Assembly (NCBI GenBank): GCA_021734595.1
Contig: JAIPIO010000137.1
Span: 1 to 10,707, forward strand
Direction of reading: 5' to 3'
From: Kiritimatiellales bacterium
GTDB taxonomy: Bacteria > Verrucomicrobiota > Kiritimatiellia > Kiritimatiellales > Pontiellaceae
DNA: 10,707 bases
This document shows positions 5,704-10,707 of the stretch, in pieces. Numbering within the stretch: position 1 is the stretch's first letter; the number at the start of each line of letters is the position of its first letter. A program made the position numbers and the translations under genes. The notes beneath the pieces were generated by a model. It saw nothing but the letters and a program-made list of their open reading frames with translations, did not search any database and was not told the DNA's origin.

Positions 5704-6600
5704 ATGGAAGACACACTATACAAAGGACATTTCAAGGGACTCGATATTGCGTTCACCTATGCGGTTACTACCGGTGCCGTGAACGAAGCGGTGGTGCGGC
5801 ACGATTGCGACCCAGTGGCGGCGCACATCCTCGGCCGCGCCATGACCGGCGCCCTGCTGGCGGCCGCCCTACAGCCGGAGGGGCGTCGCATCAACGCCTG
5901 CTGGAAATATGATGGCGCCTTGCGTTCGATTGTGGTGGATGCCGGGCAGGACGGTTCGGTGGGCGGGGTCATATCGCCGCCGCATCTGAGTGGATACACA
6001 GACAACCCGGATCTGCTTTACGGCGATATCGGCGACCTGCAGGTGATAACAACGGAGGACGGTAAGATTCTGAACTCGGGCACCGCGCCCATCCCGCTCC
6101 ATGATGTAGCCAGGGATCTGGCCTATTATTTCTGTATCAGCGATCAGGTCGAAACCGGCATGAATGTCATGATCGGATTCAGCCCGGACACGCAGCATCC
6201 CGTCAAGCTCTGCCAGGGCTGGATGATTCAGGCGCTTCCCGGTACAGACCTGGAACGCTTCGACCGCATCCGGCGGCGCATGGAGGATTCCGGATTCCGC
6301 GAACTGCTCAGCCATGCCGGCGAGGTCGACAACCACTTCGAGAATCTGGCCAATGCCTTGGTCGGCGGGGAGGGGGCGTCCGGCGGCATTCATATGGAAG
6401 CCTGTCCGGTCCCGCACTTCCAGTGCACCTGCAACCGCGAAAAAATGGAAGATGTGGTGCGGGCGGTTGCCATCCCCGAACGGATGGAAATGGTAAAGAA
6501 AGGCGAGAGCATCAAGGTGCTGTGCCAGTTCTGCAACGAGCGCTACGAGCTGACCATCGACGATTGCATCGCCGCCTGGAACCGGAAGCCTGCCGAATGA
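5704..6600 (+). CDS. hslO: Hsp33 redox-regulated chaperone
   Basis: Hsp33 is a cytoplasmic holdase chaperone that is switched on when oxidants release zinc from its C-terminal cysteine centre. The 298-residue product has the usual length. The N-terminal core carries GRAMTGALLAAAL and later GGVISPPH, and the C-terminal switch shows Cys241-x-Cys243 and Cys274-x-x-Cys277, the CxC-x30-CxxC pattern of the family, intact. No good ribosome-binding site is visible before ATG 5704, and 15 bases separate it from the displaced rluA tail, so its promoter may lie within or before the scar region. Its stop overlaps the start of sfsA (ATGA), so the two are translationally coupled. For a probable anaerobe, an oxidative-stress chaperone is a sensible gene. 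Confidence 0.93.
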   Translation: MEDTLYKGHFKGLDIAFTYAVTTGAVNEAVVRHDCDPVAAHILGRAMTGALLAAALQPEGRRINACWKYDGALRSIVVDAGQDGSVGGVISPPHLSGYTDNPDLLYGDIGDLQVITTEDGKILNSGTAPIPLHDVARDLAYYFCISDQVETGMNVMIGFSPDTQHPVKLCQGWMIQALPGTDLERFDRIRRRMEDSGFRELLSHAGEVDNHFENLANALVGGEGASGGIHMEACPVPHFQCTCNREKMEDVVRAVAIPERMEMVKKGESIKVLCQFCNERYELTIDDCIAAWNRKPAE

Positions 6601-7301
6601 AGTTCGACGCCCCGCTTATCCAAGGCCGTTTGCTGAAACGCTACAAACGTTTTCTGGCGGACGTGGAGTTGGATGATGGAACCGTCATTACGGCGCATTG
6701 CCCAAACACCGGTAGAATGACCACCTGTGCGGAGCCCGGTTGGCGCGTTGCACTGTCCGAGAGCGGTAATCCCAAACGGAAATACCGCCATACCTGGGAG
6801 CTGGTCCACAATGGAACGTGCTGGATCGGCGTAAACACCGGACGTGCCAACGCCCTTGCCGCGGAAGCAATCCATGCGGGATTGATTCCGGAGCTTGCCG
6901 GCTATGATGAGGTCCTGCGCGAGCAACGCTTTGGCAACAGCCGCTTCGATTTGCTGCTGCGCGGGGAAGGGTCGTCCTGCTATGTGGAAGTTAAAAGCGT
7001 TACCTTGGTTGCGGGTGACGGCTGCTATATCTTCCCCGATGCCGTGACGGAACGCGGACGCAAACACCTCAATGAACTGGTGAATGCCGTGCGTGCCGGA
7101 TACCGCGCGGTGATGCTGTTTGTCATTCAGCGCCCGGACGGTACTGCGTTCCGCGCGGCCGAAGAGATAGATCCCGACTACGCCGCCGCGCTGAAGAATG
7201 CGGCGGAGAACGGAGTAGAGCTGTTGGCTTGGCGCGCCGATGTTTCTCCCGACGAGCTGCGGTTGGTGCTGCCGGTTCCAATCGTTGTCAAAGGGATTTG
7301 A
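6597..7301 (+). CDS. sfsA: SfsA family DNA-binding/nuclease-like protein
   Basis: SfsA was named for stimulating maltose-gene expression in E. coli. The family has an OB-like N-terminal domain and a PD-(D/E)xK nuclease-like C-terminal domain; its cellular job is not settled. The 234-residue product equals the E. coli length. Seen features are the N-terminal LIQGRLLKRYKRFLADVEL, AHCPNTGRM, then NSRFDLLL and the nuclease-like CYVEVKSVTL, and the later FPDAVTERGRKHLNEL. The ATG at 6597 overlaps the hslO stop (ATGA), which fixes the start; the frame is open upstream inside hslO but that part is a shadow. The last 14 bases overlap the end of the convergent lacI-type gene. A link to the sugar operon further right is tempting but not shown. 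Confidence 0.92.
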   Translation: MKFDAPLIQGRLLKRYKRFLADVELDDGTVITAHCPNTGRMTTCAEPGWRVALSESGNPKRKYRHTWELVHNGTCWIGVNTGRANALAAEAIHAGLIPELAGYDEVLREQRFGNSRFDLLLRGEGSSCYVEVKSVTLVAGDGCYIFPDAVTERGRKHLNELVNAVRAGYRAVMLFVIQRPDGTAFRAAEEIDPDYAAALKNAAENGVELLAWRADVSPDELRLVLPVPIVVKGI

Positions 7302-8313
7302 CGGATTCGCGCACGACCAGAGAGGTCGGAATCATGATCTTGCGGGTGGGCTGACCCGGATCCTTGATGCGGCTGAGGATGGTTTCAGCCCCTTCTTTAC
7401 CGATGCGTTTCTTGTCGATGGCAATGGTGGTGAGCGGCGGGATGGCATCCCGGGCAAGCTTGATGTCGTCGAAGCCGATGATGCTGATGTCGTCGGGCAC
7501 GTTGATGCCATCGAGCTGGAGCCGATGCATGATATCCACCGCCATGTCATCATTAACCGCAGTGATGGCGGTTACGGGAGTTTCGTCTTTCATCAATTCC
7601 TTGATTTTTTCAACCGCTTCATCATTGGTCGCAACACGGATGACATCCGCCTCGTTTTCGAGGCCGTGCCGCTTTGCGCCTGCAAGAAAACCTTTGCCGC
7701 GTTCTTCCTCGTTATAATTCTCATGCCGGTGTCGGAACATTACGATTCGCCGATGTCCTTGCTTCACTAGGTAATCGACCGCCATCAATTCAGCCTGGAA
7801 TCCGTCGGTGATAATGGAATCGACCGGCATGCCCTCGAGATTGGTGTCGAGCAACAGGAAGGGCAGCGGGACATCTGCCAACTGCTGCTTGAATTCATCG
7901 GGGCAGCCGCCCAGCATAATAACGCCATCGACGCTGCCTTCGCGGATAAACTTCGGCAGGTCCGAACTGTTGGTGGAAATATCATACCCTGCCAGCAGCA
8001 GGTTGTAGTTGGCTTTGGTCAGTTCTTCTTCCAGTCCGGCCATCATTTCGGAATAAAATATATTGCTGAAAATCCGGGCGCAGGAGGGATAAAAAAGGAT
8101 GCCGATGTTTTCCGTGGTGCGGTTGCGCAGGTTGCGTCCGGCGGCGTTGGGGAAATATCCCAGCTTTTTGCAGGCTTCGCGCACTTTTTCCTTCGTGGCG
8201 TCACTGATTCGCCCGCGCCCGTTGAGTACGCTTGAAACCGTGGCGATTGAACATCCCACTTCCTTGGCCACGTCGCGAATGGTTGCCGGAATCCCCGTCT
8301 GTCCGTTGCTCAT
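7288..8313 (-). CDS. LacI-family transcriptional repressor
   Basis: This is a one-component sugar-responsive regulator. The 341-residue product has the N-terminal helix-turn-helix (about 11-31, TIRDVAKEVGCSIATVSSVLN), the hinge region around NAAGRNLR (56-63), and a periplasmic-binding-protein-like effector domain with typical elements such as VDGVIMLGG, FDDIKLA and PPLTTIAIDKKRIG. Ser28 replaces the more usual Arg in TVSRVLN, which may alter operator choice. The start is the ATG at 8311-8313, with an AGGGGGG stretch about 8 bases before it. It is divergent from the HAD-GH38 operon, and a shared 11-bp word lies at both promoters. Its likely effector is a sugar or sugar phosphate from the GH38/HAD pathway; this is inference. 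It ends tail-to-tail over the last 14 bases of sfsA. Confidence 0.92.
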   Translation of the reverse strand: MSNGQTGIPATIRDVAKEVGCSIATVSSVLNGRGRISDATKEKVREACKKLGYFPNAAGRNLRNRTTENIGILFYPSCARIFSNIFYSEMMAGLEEELTKANYNLLLAGYDISTNSSDLPKFIREGSVDGVIMLGGCPDEFKQQLADVPLPFLLLDTNLEGMPVDSIITDGFQAELMAVDYLVKQGHRRIVMFRHRHENYNEEERGKGFLAGAKRHGLENEADVIRVATNDEAVEKIKELMKDETPVTAITAVNDDMAVDIMHRLQLDGINVPDDISIIGFDDIKLARDAIPPLTTIAIDKKRIGKEGAETILSRIKDPGQPTRKIMIPTSLVVRESVKSL

Positions 8314-8337
8314 CTCTTCATCCCCCCTGGTTGAGAT

Positions 8338-8348
8338 AAACGTTTTAT
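8338..8348 (-). promoter_or_regulatory. Putative LacI-type operator 1 (repressor side)
   Basis: The minus strand reads ATAAAACGTTT, the same 11 bases as operator 2 on the plus strand. The core AAACGTTT is a perfect palindrome with a central CG, as LacI-family operators usually have. It overlaps the candidate -10 of the repressor gene, so self-repression is likely. Confidence 0.6.
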
Positions 8349-8370
8349 TTCATAATAGACTGTCTTGCAA
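8342..8370 (-). promoter_or_regulatory. Candidate promoter of the LacI-type gene
   Basis: On the minus strand TTGCAA (8365-8370) and TAAAAC (complement of 8342-8347) are 17 bases apart, each 4 of 6 to consensus. The -10 lies inside operator 1. A minus-strand TATTAT just upstream is an alternative -10, but it has no fitting -35. Confidence 0.4.
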
Positions 8371-8418
8371 CGAAAAAGGCGGCTCGCAACCGGACGGATA
8401 AAAACCCGAAAATCAATA

Positions 8419-8447
8419 TTGACAGATAAAACGTTTCACCCTATGTT
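8419..8447 (+). promoter_or_regulatory. Promoter of the HAD-GH38 operon
   Basis: A perfect -35 TTGACA (8419-8424) is followed 17 bases later by TATGTT (8442-8447, 4 of 6 to TATAAT). Transcription would start near 8454, about 65 bases before the HAD start codon. The spacer is filled by operator 2, so a bound repressor would block polymerase directly. Confidence 0.65.
8426..8436 (+). promoter_or_regulatory. Putative LacI-type operator 2 (operon side)
   Basis: ATAAAACGTTT on the plus strand, with the palindromic core AAACGTTT, sits between the -35 and -10 of the operon promoter. Its centre is about 90 bases (roughly eight or nine helical turns) from the centre of operator 1, so looping by a tetramer is conceivable. 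Confidence 0.65.
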
Positions 8448-8517
8448 TTGCGCTGATTTTAGGGCTGATCCCTTTGGGATGGCTGATGAACGTTTACAAC
8501 ACTATGGAGAAGATTTA

Positions 8518-9504
8518 ATGAGTGAATTGGTTAATATTCCAAACATTGGAAGTATTTCGAACGAGTCGGGATTCCGGTTGTTGGAGGCCACCAGCAATGG
8601 TGAGTTTGCGGTAGGTAAAGACGGCGTAACCGCCGTGGCCGCCACCGGCGACGGCAAAGTGGAGTTTGTCTGCTTTTCAGATAAATCGCTGGCTTTCGTA
8701 AAATCCGGGATGGGCTATCCGGCCTATTATCCCGTCCACGACGTCGAAATGAAGAAGCCGATCCAGGCGGTACTGATGGATCTGGACGGCACCACCGTTC
8801 GTTCGGAGGATTTCTGGATCTGGATTATTGAAAAAACCACGGCCAGCCTGTTGGAAAACCCCAAGTTTGAGCTGGAAGCAGCGGACATTCCCTTTGTTTC
8901 CGGCCACAGCGTCTCCGAACATCTGACCTATTGCTGCCAAAAATATTGCCCCAACAAAACCGTTGAGGAAGCGCGTCATTTTTATTTTGAGCACACGCAT
9001 CATGAAATGAATGAAATCGTGGAGGGGCGCGGCAAGCCCAACGCTTTTACCCCCACCGAGGGGATTGCGGAGTTTCTCTACAAGCTGAAGGAGCATGACA
9101 TTAAGATTGGCCTGGTGACTTCCGGCCTCTACGAAAAGGCTTGGCCGGAAATCCTCGATGCCTTCAAGACCCTCGACATGGGCGACCCCAAGGATTTTTA
9201 CGATGCCATCATCACCGCCGGCTTCCCGCTGCGCAAGGGCAGCCCCGGCACGCTGGGCGAGCTGTCGCCGAAGCCGCACCCGTGGCTCTATGCCGAAACC
9301 GCGCGCGTCGGCCTCGGCATCGAATTTGCCGACCGCAACTCGGTCGTCGGAATCGAAGACAGCGGGGCGGGGGTATGCTCCATCCGTTTGGCCGGATATC
9401 CAACCATTGGAATCGGCGGCGGCAATATTATTGAAAGCGGCACGCAGGAGCTCTGCTGCCACTACTGCGAAAACTTTGACGAAATAGCCAACATCATTCT
9501 TTAA
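8518..9504 (+). CDS. HAD-superfamily hydrolase with an extra N-terminal region
   Basis: This is a probable phosphatase or phosphomutase of the beta-phosphoglucomutase-like HAD group. All four HAD motifs are visible in the 328-residue product: D88-L-D-G-T-T, T201-S-G, K252 in SPKPHPW, and G-I-E-D281-S-G-A-G. An alpha-helical cap of about 100 residues sits between motifs I and II and contains several Cys and His residues (TYCCQKYC, HTHHEMNE). Residues 1 to about 80 precede the HAD fold and match nothing I recognise. I chose ATG 8518 because GGAGA (8506-8510) precedes it at a good distance and the promoter lies just upstream; the longer open frame from 8365 starts before that promoter. GH38 follows after 14 bases. 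It may act on a sugar phosphate in the same pathway. The substrate is unknown. Confidence 0.85.
   Translation: MSELVNIPNIGSISNESGFRLLEATSNGEFAVGKDGVTAVAATGDGKVEFVCFSDKSLAFVKSGMGYPAYYPVHDVEMKKPIQAVLMDLDGTTVRSEDFWIWIIEKTTASLLENPKFELEAADIPFVSGHSVSEHLTYCCQKYCPNKTVEEARHFYFEHTHHEMNEIVEGRGKPNAFTPTEGIAEFLYKLKEHDIKIGLVTSGLYEKAWPEILDAFKTLDMGDPKDFYDAIITAGFPLRKGSPGTLGELSPKPHPWLYAETARVGLGIEFADRNSVVGIEDSGAGVCSIRLAGYPTIGIGGGNIIESGTQELCCHYCENFDEIANIIL
8537..8551. repeat. TTCCA-N5-TGGAA palindrome at the HAD gene start
   Basis: An exact copy of the recurring 15-bp interrupted palindrome (TTCCAA-ACA-TTGGAA), lying 20 bases into the HAD gene in codons for I-P-N-I-G-S. A one-mismatch copy is at 9398-9412 in the same gene. 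Confidence 0.55.
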
Positions 9505-9518
9505 TCGGGAGAACCATT

Positions 9519-10707
9519 ATGAGCGAACAACAGACACCGCAATGCCACTGGATATCGAATACACACTGGGACCGCGAATGGCGCTATTCCATGCAACGCA
9601 CCCGCCACATGCTGGTCTACATGATCGACATGTTGCTCGACATCCTTGAAAAGGAACCGGAATTCGACTCGTTTCACATGGACTCGCAGACCATCCCGAT
9701 GCAGGACTACCTCGAAATCCGCCCGGAGCGCCGGGAGCAGGTCGTCAAGTATATCAAGGAAGGCCGCCTGCTGGTCGGCCCGTGGTTTGTGTTGCCTGAT
9801 GAATTCTGCGTTGGCGGCGAGTCGCTCGTCCGCAACCTGTTGCTGGGTCATCGCCAGGCCAAGGAGCTTGGCGCCGTCAGCAAGACCGGCTACTCCCCGT
9901 TCGGCTGGGGACAGATCTCGCAGCTGCCGCAGCTCTACAAAGGCTTCGGAATTCCTTTTGCCTCCTTCTATCGCGGTGTCAACACCGACGTTGCCCCGAA
10001 CTCCGAGTTCCGCTGGCAGTCGCCCGACGGCACCGAGATCGTTGGTTCGCGCCTGGCCAAGCGTCCGCGCTACAATGTCTGGTACGTCGTGCAGCGTCCT
10101 GCCTTCTTCAACCGCGAGGACGAAAACAACCGCCAGGCATACTGGAAAAACGGCGGCGGCCCCTTCCGCCTGGCCGACGGCGAGTTCAACGAAATCGACA
10201 TGCAGTATGCCCGTCCTGAATTCAACTACTACGAGGAAAACATACCCGCTCGCGCCCTCCAGGCCCTGGAAGAGCAGGACGGCGAATGGACCTCCCCGCA
10301 CCGTTTCTGGTCGGCCGGCCACGACTCCTCCTGCCCCGACATCCGCGAAGTGCAAATGATCAAGGACTGCGCCAAGGCGCTCGAAGGCAAGGCCGACGTG
10401 TTCCACAGCACCTTTGCCGATTTCCAGGACGGGGTGGTGGCCAATGCCTCCAAGGATCTCCCGCTGACGGTCGGCGAAATGCGCTACTACTACACCGACG
10501 GCTCTTCCTCCGTCCTTTATGGCTGGATCACTTCCGCCCGCATGGACATCAAGAAAATGAACTACTGCACCGAACGGTTGCTCGGCGACTACGCGGAACC
10601 GATGGCGGCCTTTGCCTCGCTGGCCGGCGCAACCTATCCACGCGGCTTCCTGGACCAGGCGTGGAACCAGCTCCTGCAAAACCACGGTCATGACGATATC
10701 GGCTGCT
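9519..10707 (+). CDS. GH38 (alpha-mannosidase) family protein, 3' end beyond the window
   Basis: Glycoside hydrolase family 38 enzymes cleave alpha-mannosides with a zinc ion and a nucleophilic Asp. The first 396 residues are present: H16-W-D18-REW (two zinc ligands), MDSQT, LLVGPWFVLPDEF, LPQLYKGFGI and, at the edge, LLQNHGH391-D-DIG, the region of the third zinc-binding His. The place of the nucleophile motif (YxPDxFG) reads Y125-S-P-F128-G-W-G, so Asp is replaced by Phe. Spacing to the following QLPQ and GFGI motifs is unchanged, which argues against a sequencing slip. GGGAGA (9507-9512) is a good ribosome site. The gene is second in a LacI-controlled operon. It could be a divergent subfamily with other chemistry or a non-catalytic homologue. 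No signal peptide is seen, so it is probably cytoplasmic. Confidence 0.85.
   Translation, partial: MSEQQTPQCHWISNTHWDREWRYSMQRTRHMLVYMIDMLLDILEKEPEFDSFHMDSQTIPMQDYLEIRPERREQVVKYIKEGRLLVGPWFVLPDEFCVGGESLVRNLLLGHRQAKELGAVSKTGYSPFGWGQISQLPQLYKGFGIPFASFYRGVNTDVAPNSEFRWQSPDGTEIVGSRLAKRPRYNVWYVVQRPAFFNREDENNRQAYWKNGGGPFRLADGEFNEIDMQYARPEFNYYEENIPARALQALEEQDGEWTSPHRFWSAGHDSSCPDIREVQMIKDCAKALEGKADVFHSTFADFQDGVVANASKDLPLTVGEMRYYYTDGSSSVLYGWITSARMDIKKMNYCTERLLGDYAEPMAAFASLAGATYPRGFLDQAWNQLLQNHGHDDIGC

Noticed and set aside
8365..8517. Upstream extension of the HAD reading frame to 8365
   Set aside because: It begins before the predicted promoter and operator. The ATG at 8518 has a proper ribosome site.
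9501..10691. A 396-codon open frame on the minus strand opposite the GH38 gene
   Set aside because: It is the antisense shadow of a GC-rich gene with recognised GH38 motifs. Its translation shows no family motif, and the plus-strand gene has a good ribosome site and operon context.
1..10707. CRISPR array, tRNA, rRNA, transposase or integrase genes
   Set aside because: I saw no regularly spaced repeats, no tRNA-like cloverleaf and no mobile-element protein motifs anywhere in the window. The rluA-tail repeats are therefore described only as possible insertion traces.

Overview
The window reads as an ordinary, densely coded bacterial chromosome segment of moderately high GC. It joins the edge of a nitrogen-fixation (nif) cluster to housekeeping genes and then to a sugar-catabolism operon. 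The organism is a diazotroph, or descends from one, because a homocitrate synthase (nifV) end and a complete nifA lie side by side. The mix of nif genes, a LacI-controlled GH38 family gene and HslO/SfsA suggests a Gram-negative anaerobe, possibly of the PVC/Kiritimatiellota kind. That placement is inference only; nothing here is taxonomically decisive.

Layout. Bases 2-2828 (+): 3' end of nifV, a small cysteine-rich gene overlapping it by 8 nt, a 160-base gap with a candidate sigma-54 promoter, nifA, and a GNAT acetyltransferase coupled to nifA by an ATGA overlap. Bases 2870-3538 (+): an RluA-type pseudouridine synthase. Bases 3581-5314 (-): a metal-transport pair, with a VIT/CCC1 family transporter first and zntB second, convergent with rluA. 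Bases 5315-5703: a scar region with the C-terminal end of an unidentified minus-strand membrane-like protein, abutting a displaced second copy of the rluA 3' end. Bases 5704-7301 (+): hslO and sfsA, coupled by ATGA. Bases 7288-8313 (-): a LacI-family repressor whose end overlaps the end of sfsA by 14 nt. Bases 8518-10707 (+): a HAD-family hydrolase and a GH38-like protein that runs off the window.

How the parts work together. NifA activates sigma-54 nif promoters, and NifV makes the homocitrate of the nitrogenase cofactor. The LacI-type repressor probably controls itself and the HAD-GH38 operon: the same 11-bp word, in inverted orientation, lies on the candidate -10 of the repressor gene and inside the -35/-10 spacer of the operon promoter.

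Most notable points. (1) Direct repeats of the rluA 3' end flank the vit-zntB pair, as after insertion of a small island or loss of a paralogue. (2) The GH38 protein has Phe where the family's nucleophile Asp is expected. (3) The HAD protein carries an unexplained N-terminal region of about 80 residues. (4) The word TTCCA-N5-TGGAA recurs four times exactly, far above chance. I see no RNA genes, CRISPR arrays or transposase genes.
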